DNA of 64,000 nucleotides from an uncultured Bacilli bacterium (GCA_944359725.1 CALVSY010000003.1:1-64000), one strand, 5' to 3'. Counted from the stretch's first letter, positions 10,856-19,754 are shown. A program made the numbers and translations. Notes: generated from the letters alone by a model not told the origin.

Positions 10856-12766
10856 ATGGAAGAAAAAAGAGGCTTAACCATAAAAGATATCTTAATAAGA
10901 TTGGTTCTTATAATAATCTTTATAGTGCTTCTTATATGGTTATTTCCAATGCCAGATTTAAAACCACTTAATAGCCAAATATTCTTAGATAACATTGATA
11001 GAATGAAAGATGTTGCAAAATCTTACTATACAATAGAAAGATTACCAGAAAACATTAATGATTCTAAGAAAATGACGTTAAGGGAAATGATTGATAATCA
11101 TTATATTTTACCTTTGATGGATTCTAATGGTAATTATTGTGACGAGGATGATTCTTATGTACAAATTACTAAGTTAGAAAACGAATACATAATAAAGGTT
11201 AACTTATCATGTACTGATAGGAAGGATTATGTAATAGAGCATTATGGATGTTATGATATTTGTAATGATGCTTGTAAAGTGTTAGAAACAACTTCTAAGT
11301 CAGGCCTTGCAGGTGACATAACAACTACTTATAAGAAAACTAATTCTTCTAACAAGACAACAACTAAGTTAACTACTAAGAAAACTGATAAAATAACAAC
11401 AACAAAACATGACAAAATATATGAGTATGAGTATGTTAAGAATTTTTGTACCGAAGAGTTTGATAAATACGTATGTCCTGAAGGTTATACTTTAGTTGGT
11501 GATAACTGTATAAAGACTGGTTCTAAAACAGAAACTTATCCAGCTGATAAAGAAATAACTAAAGTATATTCAACGGATACTAAGGACGCTGAGCCTATTG
11601 TTGATAGTACAACTGAGACAAAACCTGCTGAATGTAGGGAAGATTATAAGACTTCAACAATAGATGCAGGATATAAAAAGACAACTTATAGTGCTCAAAA
11701 AACAACTACAACTCAAAAAGTAACGGCAGATAAAACTTATTCATATGATGTTAAGGGTGCTGTTGCAACTACTAAAACAACTAATGCAAGTTATGAAATA
11801 ATTCAAAATTATGATGTTATAACTGCTGATAAAATTGCAAATGGTTATAAGTCGACTTATAAATCAACAATAACATCAAGAGATTCTGGTTTAGCTTACG
11901 AAAATGATAATGAAAAAGTAGTTTTAGTTGACCAATGGAAAGAACTTACTTGCGATACTTGTTTCACAACTGTAACTGTTTATAAATACTATAGATATGA
12001 GAAAACAGCAAATAGTTATACTTATTCATGCGATGCATATGATGGTTATACACTATATGATGGTAATAAATGTAGAAAGCCAACTACTCAAACTAAAAAA
12101 TGTCCAAGCGGATATGATCCTAATGGATCAGTATGTACAAAAACCGAAACAACCTATAGTTGTGATAAATACGGTTCAGATTACAAACTAGATTCATCAA
12201 GTAAGACATGTAAGAAAACTAACGTATCTTACACTTGTCCACCAGGTACTACAGAAACAAGTGATCCTAAGTATTGTAATAAAACGGTGACAACTTATAC
12301 TTGTCCTACTGGAACGGAAAAAGACGGTAATACATGTATTAAATATGATTATTATTGTCCAGATGATACATCAAACAAAACTTATACTTTAAACGGTTCT
12401 AAATGTACTGTTAAAACTAAGGTTAAGGTATGTTCTTGTCCGGAAGGTTCTGTACAATCAGAAGATAAGTTAAGCTGTGTTATAACATCTTCAACAACTA
12501 AGTATTCTTGTGATAAATATCCAGGATATACTTTAGAGGGAGATAAGTGTACGAAGACAACTGTTACTGATAAAGTAGTATACTCTTGTGATAAGTACGA
12601 AGGTAGTGTGTTAGACGGAACAAACTGTATTAAGACGGTTTCTACAACTGATACACAAAAAGCTGAAAAAACATATAAGACTTATTGTGAAAATAAGTAT
12701 ATGTGGTCAACAAGTACTTCGGTTGATGGATGGACGTACACTGGTAATAAAAGAGTAATAAACTAA
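10856..12766 (+). CDS. membrane-anchored Cys/Thr-rich repeat surface protein
   Basis: 636 residues from the ATG at 10856 (site GGGGGAG); the frame extends upstream only through the promoter. A short basic N-terminus precedes one membrane helix at about residues 10-32, so the bulk is probably outside the cell. Residues ~150-240 form a Thr/Lys-rich stalk. From ~380 to the end come tandem Cys repeats of 20-30 residues, Y-[ST]-C-[DP]-x2-G-Y/T-x3-G-x2-C-x-K-T, reminiscent of EGF-like or growth-factor-receptor repeats. Dense cysteine is unusual for a Gram-positive surface protein and implies disulfides; two exported thioredoxin-fold proteins (17790 and 46511) are candidates to handle them. Function unknown. 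It has its own promoter and terminator. Confidence 0.75.
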   Translation: MEEKRGLTIKDILIRLVLIIIFIVLLIWLFPMPDLKPLNSQIFLDNIDRMKDVAKSYYTIERLPENINDSKKMTLREMIDNHYILPLMDSNGNYCDEDDSYVQITKLENEYIIKVNLSCTDRKDYVIEHYGCYDICNDACKVLETTSKSGLAGDITTTYKKTNSSNKTTTKLTTKKTDKITTTKHDKIYEYEYVKNFCTEEFDKYVCPEGYTLVGDNCIKTGSKTETYPADKEITKVYSTDTKDAEPIVDSTTETKPAECREDYKTSTIDAGYKKTTYSAQKTTTTQKVTADKTYSYDVKGAVATTKTTNASYEIIQNYDVITADKIANGYKSTYKSTITSRDSGLAYENDNEKVVLVDQWKELTCDTCFTTVTVYKYYRYEKTANSYTYSCDAYDGYTLYDGNKCRKPTTQTKKCPSGYDPNGSVCTKTETTYSCDKYGSDYKLDSSSKTCKKTNVSYTCPPGTTETSDPKYCNKTVTTYTCPTGTEKDGNTCIKYDYYCPDDTSNKTYTLNGSKCTVKTKVKVCSCPEGSVQSEDKLSCVITSSTTKYSCDKYPGYTLEGDKCTKTTVTDKVVYSCDKYEGSVLDGTNCIKTVSTTDTQKAEKTYKTYCENKYMWSTSTSVDGWTYTGNKRVIN

Positions 12767-12779
12767 AAGAATAAAGGGG

Positions 12780-12808
12780 AAGAAGACTTTTGATAAGTCT
12801 TCTTTTTT
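12780..12808 (+). terminator. intrinsic terminator
   Basis: A 9-10 bp stem (12780-12789 with 12795-12804) with loop TTGAT is followed by a T tract that abuts the priA -10. Confidence 0.9.
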
Positions 12809-12816
12809 GATATAAT
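12808..12816 (+). promoter_or_regulatory. priA extended -10 promoter
   Basis: TGATATAAT starts at the last T of the preceding terminator, 22 bases before the priA ATG. Confidence 0.65.
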
Positions 12817-12837
12817 AAACTTAACGGAGATGATCTT

Positions 12838-15003
12838 ATGTACGTAGATGTTTTAATAGAAACACGGGTTAAATCAAATGATATGGTGTTTACCTATAAG
12901 TTACCTGCATCTTTAAGTTCTAATATAATTGGAAAAAGAGTGTTAGTTCCTTTTTCAAATAGGATTGTTGAAGGTTTTGTGTTAAATTATGGTGTGAAAA
13001 AAGATGATTATGATGTTAAAGATGTAATTAAGGTTGTTGATGAAGAGCCTGTATTAAATGATGAGCTATTAGATTTGGGCAAATTTATGAGTGAGAAGTA
13101 TTTATGTCCTTTAATATATGCATATCAAGCGATGCTTCCTAAGGCTTTAAAAGCAAATCACAAGGTTGATGGCAAAATAAAATATCAAACGTACGTAAGT
13201 TTAAATGATAATGTAAATTATGATGATATTAAGATAAAAAGTCAGTTAGAAATAATAAGGTTATTAAAAGAAGAAAAAGAAGTTTTAAAATTAACGATAA
13301 AAAGTAAATCATCTTTAAAAAAACTTGTTGATCAAGGAATTGTAACGGAGTTTAAAAAAGAAGTTTATCGTGATGTTTTTTATGATGATGAAAAAAAAAC
13401 TGTAACTTTAAATTCTGATCAACAAATGGCTGTAGAAAAAATCATTAATAGTTTTAATAAAGAAAAAACGATTTTATTATATGGAGTAACTGGAAGTGGT
13501 AAAACGGAGGTTTATATAGACGTAGTAAGGAAAGCTTTAAAACTTGGTAAAAGTGCCATAATACTTGTTCCAGAAATAAGTTTAACTCCACAAATAACTT
13601 CGAGGTTTAAATCAGTTTTTAAAGAAAGTATAGCAATTTTACATTCTTCTTTATCTGATGGGCAAAGGTATGATGAGTTTAGAAGGATAATTAAAGGTGA
13701 GGTAAAAGTTGTAATAGGAGCACGTAGTGCTATTTTTGCACCACTTAAAGATATTGGAGTAATAATAATAGATGAGGAGCATTCTGAAAGTTATAAACAA
13801 GAGAATAATCCAAGGTATAACACGCTTGATATAGCAACTAGAAGAAGCTTTTATCATAAGTGCCCAGTGGTACTTGGAAGTGCAACGCCAACCATTGAAA
13901 GTTATGCAAGGGCAAAAAAAGAATATTATGATTATATTGAGTTAAGTAAACGTGTTAATGAAAAACCGCTTCCTAAAGTTACCATAGTTGATATGAAAGG
14001 TGAAATAAAAAAAGGTAATAATATGTTTTCTAGTTTATTATTAGATAAAATTAAAGATAGATTAGAAAAAAAAGAGCAGGTAATGCTTCTTTTAAACAGG
14101 CGTGGTTATTCAAATTATCTTACTTGCCAAAACTGCGGATACACCTTTAAATGTCCTAATTGTGATATTACTTTAACTTACCATAAAACATCAGGTATGC
14201 TAAGATGTCATTATTGCGGTTATGCCCAAAATAAAAAAGATGTATGTCCAAGTTGTGGTGAGGTGGCAATTAAACAAATAGGAATTGGAACAGAACGTCT
14301 TGAAGAGAATATTTCGGGTGTGTTTAAAAATGCTAAAGTTCTTAGGATGGATGCTGATACAACGAGTAAAAAAGGTGCGCATCATAAAATAATAAACGAG
14401 TTTAATAATGGTTCTTATGATATTTTAGTTGGAACACAAATGATTGCAAAGGGACTTAATTTTCCAAACGTTACTTTAGTTGGTGTTATAAATGCTGATT
14501 CATCTTTAAACATACCAAACTTTAGAAGTAGTGAAAGAACTTTTAGCTTAATTGATCAAGTAACAGGCCGTGCGGGAAGAGTAAATAAAGAAGGAGAGGC
14601 CATCGTACAAACTTTTAATCCTGATCATTACAGCATTGTTTGTGCTTCTAATCATGATTATAAAACCTTTTTTGCTAAAGAGATGTTTATTAGAAAAAAG
14701 CTTAATTATCCACCGTACTGTTTTATTACGTTAATTAAAATTTCATCTAAGGATTTTAATTATGGCATTGGAGAGGCTAAAAAAATAAGTGAGTTTTTAA
14801 AAAGAAGTTTAAGCAATACCACAACCGTTTTAGGACCATCGATTGCAAACATCTTAAGAATAAATAATAATTATAATTTTCAGGTTATACTAAAATATAA
14901 AAAAGATGATAAGCTTTATAAGGCTTTAAACGAACTATTAAAAATATATGAAGGTAATAGTAAAATAAAGGTTGAATTTGATTTTAACCCAATAAATTTG
15001 TAG
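12838..15003 (+). CDS. priA: primosomal protein N' (replication restart helicase)
   Basis: DEAH-type 3'-5' helicase that reloads the replisome at collapsed forks. 721 residues, full length. The N-terminal 3'-DNA-binding domain precedes Walker A GVTGSGKTEVY near 217-227, DEEH near 310, and two zinc-binding groups with eight cysteines (C-x2-C-x5-C-x2-C, twice) near 431-475. C-terminal motifs include VGTQMIAKGLNFPNV and TGRAGR. Followed 8 bases later by the HD gene, probably in one transcript. Confidence 0.96.
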   Translation: MYVDVLIETRVKSNDMVFTYKLPASLSSNIIGKRVLVPFSNRIVEGFVLNYGVKKDDYDVKDVIKVVDEEPVLNDELLDLGKFMSEKYLCPLIYAYQAMLPKALKANHKVDGKIKYQTYVSLNDNVNYDDIKIKSQLEIIRLLKEEKEVLKLTIKSKSSLKKLVDQGIVTEFKKEVYRDVFYDDEKKTVTLNSDQQMAVEKIINSFNKEKTILLYGVTGSGKTEVYIDVVRKALKLGKSAIILVPEISLTPQITSRFKSVFKESIAILHSSLSDGQRYDEFRRIIKGEVKVVIGARSAIFAPLKDIGVIIIDEEHSESYKQENNPRYNTLDIATRRSFYHKCPVVLGSATPTIESYARAKKEYYDYIELSKRVNEKPLPKVTIVDMKGEIKKGNNMFSSLLLDKIKDRLEKKEQVMLLLNRRGYSNYLTCQNCGYTFKCPNCDITLTYHKTSGMLRCHYCGYAQNKKDVCPSCGEVAIKQIGIGTERLEENISGVFKNAKVLRMDADTTSKKGAHHKIINEFNNGSYDILVGTQMIAKGLNFPNVTLVGVINADSSLNIPNFRSSERTFSLIDQVTGRAGRVNKEGEAIVQTFNPDHYSIVCASNHDYKTFFAKEMFIRKKLNYPPYCFITLIKISSKDFNYGIGEAKKISEFLKRSLSNTTTVLGPSIANILRINNNYNFQVILKYKKDDKLYKALNELLKIYEGNSKIKVEFDFNPINL

Positions 15004-15011
15004 GAGGCTTT

Positions 15012-15638
15012 ATGAATAAGAATAAAAATATTATAGCGTTTTATATGCAAGCAGCAAAATTAAAAAATAAAATAAGAACTGGTTGGATAGAAGTTGATAT
15101 AAAAAAAGAAAGATTAGAATCAGTTGCAGAACACATATATGGTTGCTTGATTTTGGCTATCGCAATAGATAGTGAATATAAACTTGATTTGGATATGTAT
15201 AAAGTATTAAAAATGCTTACTTTACACGAGTTAGAAGAAATACTAATGGGCGACCTTACCATAAGGTCAAACGTTACCTCTGATGAAAAGATAAAAAAGG
15301 GTAAAAAGTGTGTTCATGAAGTGGTAAAAGGTTTAATGGATGCTAAAGAAATAGAAGCACTATTAGATGAGTTTAACGCACGCATTACAAAGGAAGCTTT
15401 ATTTTGCTATCACATTGATAAAATAGAGTGTGACCTTCAAGCAAAAACGTACGATTTAGAAGGTGCCTTTAGTTATGAAAAGGCTAAAGAAGACCTTGAG
15501 TTTTTTGGGGATAGAAGAAAAGAAGTTGAAGATAAATCAAAATGCGCAAGTGATGTATGGATTGAATATGATAAGCCAAAGTTTAGTAATGATGTGATAT
15601 TTGAATCATTAATAAACGAAGTACAAAAATTAAAATGA
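15012..15638 (+). CDS. HD-domain hydrolase, YfbR/HDDC2-like
   Basis: 208 residues with a strong TAGGAGG site. HD metal ligands are visible as VAEHIYG, LHELEEI and a downstream Asp (GDLT); the W-x-E-x-D-x-x-x-x-E-S-V-A-E-H layout resembles 5'-deoxynucleotidases of the YfbR/HDDC2 group, which dephosphorylate dNMPs. The substrate cannot be read from sequence. The C-terminal half is charged and variable. Located directly behind priA. Confidence 0.7.
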   Translation: MNKNKNIIAFYMQAAKLKNKIRTGWIEVDIKKERLESVAEHIYGCLILAIAIDSEYKLDLDMYKVLKMLTLHELEEILMGDLTIRSNVTSDEKIKKGKKCVHEVVKGLMDAKEIEALLDEFNARITKEALFCYHIDKIECDLQAKTYDLEGAFSYEKAKEDLEFFGDRRKEVEDKSKCASDVWIEYDKPKFSNDVIFESLINEVQKLK

Positions 15639-15684
15639 TTAATAAAAAATACTTGTTTTTCATTATAAAATATAAAAAAATTGC

Positions 15685-15714
15685 TTGTAACATATAATAA
15701 ATATGTGTTATAAT
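15685..15714 (+). promoter_or_regulatory. rpsB promoter
   Basis: TTGTAA at 15685-15690, 18 bases, then TATAAT at 15709-15714 with an upstream TG (15706-15707). The expected start is near 15721, giving a leader of about 120 bases. Confidence 0.7.
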
Positions 15715-15719
15715 ATGCA

Positions 15720-15841
15720 TGGTTTTTCTTAGAGGAAAGAAAAAAATACACACAAGTTTGGATTTGTATCTCAAGTGTCCGAAGAGGATGAGCGTACAAA
15801 GATGAAAAACTTGGAGGAAAAAACGAAGGAGGAAAAAAGAA
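15720..15841 (+). ncRNA. structured rpsB leader, probable S2 autoregulatory RNA
   Basis: The leader first forms a U-rich hairpin (15723-15740), then a long interrupted helix built from nested perfect pairings: 15753-15759 with 15807-15813, 15763-15768 with 15795-15800, 15770-15773 with 15789-15792, and 15778-15780 with 15786-15788. The ribosome site lies just 3' of it. Ribosomal protein operons in Firmicutes often carry leaders bound by one of their own products, and rpsB leaders are known in lactic acid bacteria. S2 binding here is inferred from position and folding. Confidence 0.6.
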
Positions 15842-16864
15842 ATGCCAGTTGTATCAATGAGTTACTTGCTAGAAGCAGGTGTACATTTTGGACATCAAAC
15901 AAAAAGATGGAATCCAAAAATGAAAGAGTATATTTTTACTGCAAGAGATGACATTTATATCATCGACTTACAAAAAACAGTAAAGAAATTAGAAGAAGCA
16001 TATGATGCTTTAAAAGAAATCGCCGCAAACGGTGGAAAGGTTATTTTTGTTGGAACTAAAAAGCAAGCTGAGGAAGCAACCGAAGAAGAAGCTAAAAGAT
16101 CAGATAGCTATTATGTTTCAAAACGTTGGTTAGGTGGAACACTTACTAACTTTAGAACGATAAGAAGAAGAATTAATCGCTTAGATCAAATCGAAAAAAT
16201 GGAAAAAGATGGTACTTTTGATAAGTTACCTAAAAAAGAAGTTGTTAAGATTCGTAAAGAATATGATAAATTAAATTCATATTTCTGCGGATTAAGAGAA
16301 ATGAAAAGATTACCACAAGCTATGATTATAGTAGATCCTAAAAAGGAACTTAATGCTATAAATGAAGCACATAAGTTAAATATTCCAGTATTTGGTATCG
16401 TAGATACTAACTGTGATCCAGATTTAGTAGATTATGTTATACCTGGTAATGATGATGCTATTCGTGCTGTTAAAATCGTACTTGGAGTTTTAAATAATGC
16501 TATTTGTGAAGCTACAAATAAGCCTATTGAAGATTATTTAACAGAAGAAGATAAGGCTAAAGAGAAAGTTAAAGCAAAAGAAGATACTAAAGAAAGTAAA
16601 AAAAGCACTGTAAAAGAAGAAGTTAAAGAAAAATCAGCAGAAGAGAAAAAAGCAGCACCTAAAAAAGAAGTAGTAAAAGAAGCTAAGGAAGAAAAGAAAC
16701 CTGCTAAAGAAGCTGCTTCTAAGGAAGTTAAAAAAGAAGTAAAAGAACTTGAGGATTTATCAAAGAAAACGGTTGCTGAGTTAAAAGCTATGGCTAAAGA
16801 AGCTAAATTAGAAGGATATTCTAAACTAAAGAAAGACGAGTTAATTAAAGCTTTAACAAAATAA
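15842..16864 (+). CDS. rpsB: 30S ribosomal protein S2 with a Rho_N/SAP-like C-terminal extension
   Basis: Residues 1-~225 are a standard S2 ([39 protein letters not shown]). S2 is usually ~230-260 residues; this one has 340. The extra part is a ~75-residue Lys/Glu/Ala-rich linker and then a compact C-terminal module at 303-340 of the form L-S-K-x-T-V-A-E-L-K-x-[ML]-A-K, ending in a KKDELIKAL helix. That is the pattern of Rho N-terminal and SAP-type helix-extended-helix modules that bind nucleic acid. Continuous open frame, no frameshift. An extra mRNA or rRNA contact is inferred. Confidence 0.93.
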   Translation: MPVVSMSYLLEAGVHFGHQTKRWNPKMKEYIFTARDDIYIIDLQKTVKKLEEAYDALKEIAANGGKVIFVGTKKQAEEATEEEAKRSDSYYVSKRWLGGTLTNFRTIRRRINRLDQIEKMEKDGTFDKLPKKEVVKIRKEYDKLNSYFCGLREMKRLPQAMIIVDPKKELNAINEAHKLNIPVFGIVDTNCDPDLVDYVIPGNDDAIRAVKIVLGVLNNAICEATNKPIEDYLTEEDKAKEKVKAKEDTKESKKSTVKEEVKEKSAEEKKAAPKKEVVKEAKEEKKPAKEAASKEVKKEVKELEDLSKKTVAELKAMAKEAKLEGYSKLKKDELIKALTK

Positions 16865-16868
16865 ATAA

Positions 16869-16893
16869 AAAGATGATTTAGATAATCATCTTT
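16869..16893 (+). other. rpsB-tsf intergenic stem-loop
   Basis: A perfect 10-bp stem (16869-16878 with 16884-16893) with loop TAGAT lies between rpsB and tsf. Only three T's follow, so it is more likely an attenuator, RNA-end stabiliser or processing site than a full terminator. Confidence 0.6.
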
Positions 16894-16914
16894 AATTATA
16901 AAAGGAGAATGATT

Positions 16915-17787
16915 ATGAACGCTAGTTTAATAAGAGAATTAAGAGATATTTCTGGAGCTGGAATGATGGATTGTAAAAAGGCTTTAGAAGAAAATGGTAA
17001 TGATGTTAAAAAAGCAACAGAATGGTTAAGAGAAAAGGGAATTGCAAAGGCTGCTAAAAAAGCAGGAAGAATTGCTGCTGAGGGTTTATCAACGGTAATG
17101 GAAGATGGTAATAAAGCTGTTATCGTTGAAATTAACTGTGAAACTGACTTCGTTGCTAAAAACGAAAAGTTCCAAAAGTTCGTTGATGATGTTGCAAGAA
17201 CTATTTTAGCAAGTAACGCTAAGACTAATGAAGAAGCTTTAGCATTACCTTATGAAGATGGTACTTTAAATGATTATGTTACAAACATGACGGCAACTAT
17301 TGGAGAGAAAATTTCATTTAGAAGATTTGCATTACTTGAAAAAAATGATAATCAAAACTTCGGTAGTTACATCCACATGGGTGGTAAAATTTCTGTTTTA
17401 ACACTACTTGAAGGTGCATCAGTTGAGGTTGCTAAAGATGTATCTATGCACGCTGCTGCAATGCGCCCTGAGTTTGTAAAGAAAGAAGATGTTCCAGCTG
17501 ACAGAGTTGAACATGAAAAGAAAATTTTAACTGAGCAAGCAATTGCTGAAGGAAAACCAGCTGACATTGCCCAGAAGATGGTAATGGGAAGAATTAATAA
17601 ATTCTATAAGGAAATATGCTTAGAAGAACAAGAATTTGTTAAGGATAATTCTGTTAGCGTTGGTAAATACGTTAGCAATAATGGTGGAAAGATTATTGAT
17701 GTTGTAAGATTCGAAGTTGGTGAAGGAATTGAAAAACGTCAAGAAAATTTTGCTGAAGAAGTAGCTGCTCAAATGAAAGGTGAATAA
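16915..17787 (+). CDS. tsf: translation elongation factor Ts
   Basis: Guanine nucleotide exchange factor for EF-Tu. 290 residues from the ATG at 16915, 7 bases after AAAGGAG; the ATG at 16909 is too close to that site. The N-terminal UBA-like domain carries the TDFV-type signature as ETDFVAKNEKFQKFV, preceded by LRDISGAGMMDCKKAL. Full length. Downstream of rpsB, as in most bacteria. Confidence 0.97.
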   Translation: MNASLIRELRDISGAGMMDCKKALEENGNDVKKATEWLREKGIAKAAKKAGRIAAEGLSTVMEDGNKAVIVEINCETDFVAKNEKFQKFVDDVARTILASNAKTNEEALALPYEDGTLNDYVTNMTATIGEKISFRRFALLEKNDNQNFGSYIHMGGKISVLTLLEGASVEVAKDVSMHAAAMRPEFVKKEDVPADRVEHEKKILTEQAIAEGKPADIAQKMVMGRINKFYKEICLEEQEFVKDNSVSVGKYVSNNGGKIIDVVRFEVGEGIEKRQENFAEEVAAQMKGE

Positions 17788-17789
17788 TA

Positions 17790-18377
17790 ATGAAAAAGTT
17801 AGTGGCAGTAGTACTAACTTTTTTGCTTATATTAACTGGTTGTGATACTATAGAAGTTACAAAAGTAGAAGATGACGTTAGTACTGATAGTATAAGATTC
17901 AAAGATGAGTATAGTGAGGTTTCAAAAGATAATATTTATGAATACGCAACTTATTATAACGTAATTGATACCATCGAAAACGAAACGGGTATTATTTATC
18001 TTGGTTTTTCATCTTGTACATTATGTAAGGAAATCGTTCCGGTGTTAGATGAAGCTGCTAAAGATAAAGATATAAAACGTATATTATATTATGATTTTAA
18101 GGACATAAGAGATAATAATACACAAGAGTATCAGGATTTAGCAGAGTTACTTTCTGATTATATAAACGAAGATGATGAAGGTAATAAAAGAATTACTGCG
18201 CCAACGGTTATCTTTGTTAATAAAGGTAACATTGTAGGAGTCTACATTGGAACCATTAACTCTGATAATGAAGAAATAATAACGGACGAACAAAAAAATG
18301 ACTTAAAGGATAATTTTTCTAGTCTAATTGATAAGATGTTAATAGAAGAAGAAACTACAAGTGAAGAAACAGCTTAG
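17790..18377 (+). CDS. thioredoxin-fold lipoprotein
   Basis: 195 residues. The N-terminus is a lipoprotein signal ending in the lipobox LTGC at about residue 18. A thioredoxin-like domain follows, with FSSCTLCKEIVP (CxxC) near residue 75 and a cis-Pro-type segment TAPTVIFV near 135. It probably acts as a membrane-tethered thiol-disulfide or bacteriocin-accessory-type (BrcD-like) protein outside the membrane. It starts 2 bases after tsf, in the slot usually held by pyrH. It resembles the protein at 46511 (same GIIY-GFSSC core). Confidence 0.75.
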   Translation: MKKLVAVVLTFLLILTGCDTIEVTKVEDDVSTDSIRFKDEYSEVSKDNIYEYATYYNVIDTIENETGIIYLGFSSCTLCKEIVPVLDEAAKDKDIKRILYYDFKDIRDNNTQEYQDLAELLSDYINEDDEGNKRITAPTVIFVNKGNIVGVYIGTINSDNEEIITDEQKNDLKDNFSSLIDKMLIEEETTSEETA

Positions 18378-18390
18378 TAGTTTCTTTTAA
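18349..18390 (+). terminator. hairpin spanning the end of the lipoprotein gene
   Basis: A 10-bp stem (18349-18358 with 18377-18386) includes the last codons and stop. The T run is only 4 long, so termination is probably partial. Confidence 0.45.
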
Positions 18391-18404
18391 TTTGGTAAAA
18401 AAGC

Positions 18405-18434
18405 TTGTAATAAAGTCTTTTTTTATTATATAAT
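18405..18434 (+). promoter_or_regulatory. frr promoter
   Basis: TTGTAA at 18405-18410 and TATAAT at 18429-18434, separated by 18 bases. Confidence 0.6.
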
Positions 18435-18456
18435 ATTTACATGAAAGAGGGATATA

Positions 18457-19002
18457 ATGACAGATGATATTTTAAAAGAAGCAGAACAGAAAATGAATAA
18501 AGCAATAGAAGTAATGGAAGAAAGGTTTTTAAACGTACGTGCAGGACGTGCTAATCCAAGAATATTAGATAAGGTAGAAGTTGAGTACTATGGTGTTTTA
18601 ACTCCGTTAATACAGTTAGCAACTATATCTGTTCCAGAAGCTCGTAAGTTAGTAATTAAGCCTTTTGATAGAAACTCTATAAACGCTATTGAAAAGGGTA
18701 TTTTCGAAGCTAATATAGGTCTTACTCCAAATAATAACGGCGAAACAATTATGCTTGTAATTCCGGAGCTTACCGAAGAAAGAAGAAAAGAATATGTAAA
18801 AGAAGCTAAAGCTTTAGAAGAAGAGGCAAAAATAGCTTTAAGAAACATAAGACAGGATGCTAATAATGCTATTAAAAAACTAGAAATACCTGAAGACGAG
18901 GAAAAAAGAGCTCAAGACAGAGTTCAAGATTTAATTTCTAAGTATAATAAAATAGCAGATGAAAAATTAAAGGAAAAAGAAGCAGAATTAATGAGTATTT
19001 AA
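18457..19002 (+). CDS. frr: ribosome recycling factor
   Basis: Splits the post-termination ribosome together with EF-G. 181 residues, slightly short of the usual ~185. Diagnostic core VRAGRANPRILDKVEVEYYG near 29-48, LATISVPEARKLVIKPFD, and the C-terminal helix with RDDANN-like RQDANNAIKK. It has its own promoter and terminator, so it is separated from rpsB-tsf. Confidence 0.97.
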   Translation: MTDDILKEAEQKMNKAIEVMEERFLNVRAGRANPRILDKVEVEYYGVLTPLIQLATISVPEARKLVIKPFDRNSINAIEKGIFEANIGLTPNNNGETIMLVIPELTEERRKEYVKEAKALEEEAKIALRNIRQDANNAIKKLEIPEDEEKRAQDRVQDLISKYNKIADEKLKEKEAELMSI

Positions 19003-19028
19003 ACGATAACTTTTGTTATTGTTTTTTT
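19001..19028 (+). terminator. frr terminator
   Basis: A 10-bp stem (19001-19010 with 19015-19024) with a TTTT loop is followed by T's. Confidence 0.8.
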
Positions 19029-19041
19029 CTTAAATACCTTG

Positions 19042-19047
19042 TATAAT
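19042..19047 (+). promoter_or_regulatory. -10 element
   Basis: TATAAT 23 bases upstream of the start at 19071; no clear -35. Confidence 0.5.
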
Positions 19048-19070
19048 TATTATAGGCTGGGTGATTTAGT

Positions 19071-19730
19071 ATGCAAAAAGACAAACGAAATATTTTAATT
19101 CTTGTAATAGTAATAGTAATTATAATTATTGTTAGTTATTTTATGTTTACATCGGGTACAACTGGTAATATAAAAGCTAGTATAGAAAAGCTTTCGGCAC
19201 AAAGTGGTGATTATAACGTAAGTGATTTACCTGTTATTGATTTTGTTGTTAATTCAAGTGGTGAAAAATATGTAAATACAGACGTTGCAATTACCGTTAA
19301 TGCTTCTAGTAAATACAAAATAGATAAACTTTATTATTCATATGATTTAGAGCATTTTAAAGAGGTAAAAGATGATTTAGATGATACTGAAATTACAAGT
19401 AAAATAGTTTTTAGCGATACCATGAATGAAAAAGTGTACATAATAGCAGAAAACGAAAAAGGATATAGAAGTTATGCTTATGAAACCTTGGTTAAAATAG
19501 ACAAAGAAAATCCTAAAGTAAAAGTATCAAAAGACGGTAATGACGTTGTGATAAAGGCTAGTGATAACAACGAGTTAAAATACATTCAGTATTCATCAGA
19601 TGGCGTTAATTGGACTGATGAGGAGACTTCTGGCGAGGAAATTACCATGACTAAGGAAAACTTTGATTATAAATACGTAAGAGTAGTAGATATGGTTGGA
19701 AACATAAGTAAAGAAGTAAAGGTTAAGTAA
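19071..19730 (+). CDS. membrane-anchored Ig-like/bacterial surface domain protein
   Basis: 219 residues. An N-terminal membrane helix at ~7-28 (ILILVIVIVIIIIVSYFMF) acts as a signal anchor. Two beta-rich segments follow with the layout of bacterial Ig-like repeats: D-x-x-x-P-V-I-D-F-V-V-N-S, then YSYDLEHFKEV and YSSDGVNWTDEE, ending in VRVVDMVGNISKEV, a phrase common in Ig-like/OmpL47-type domains. Probably exposed outside the membrane. No enzymatic motif. Monocistronic between two terminators. Confidence 0.6.
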   Translation: MQKDKRNILILVIVIVIIIIVSYFMFTSGTTGNIKASIEKLSAQSGDYNVSDLPVIDFVVNSSGEKYVNTDVAITVNASSKYKIDKLYYSYDLEHFKEVKDDLDDTEITSKIVFSDTMNEKVYIIAENEKGYRSYAYETLVKIDKENPKVKVSKDGNDVVIKASDNNELKYIQYSSDGVNWTDEETSGEEITMTKENFDYKYVRVVDMVGNISKEVKVK

Positions 19731-19752
19731 TCGCTTGCTTAACTTTTTTTTT
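19722..19752 (+). terminator. intrinsic terminator
   Basis: A 9-bp stem (19722-19730 with 19735-19743, one G-U) includes the stop codon and is followed by a long T tract. Confidence 0.85.
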
Positions 19753-19754
19753 TA

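Noticed and set aside
16869-16893. Full terminator between rpsB and tsf
   Set aside because: Only three T's follow the stem, and tsf has no separate promoter that I can see.
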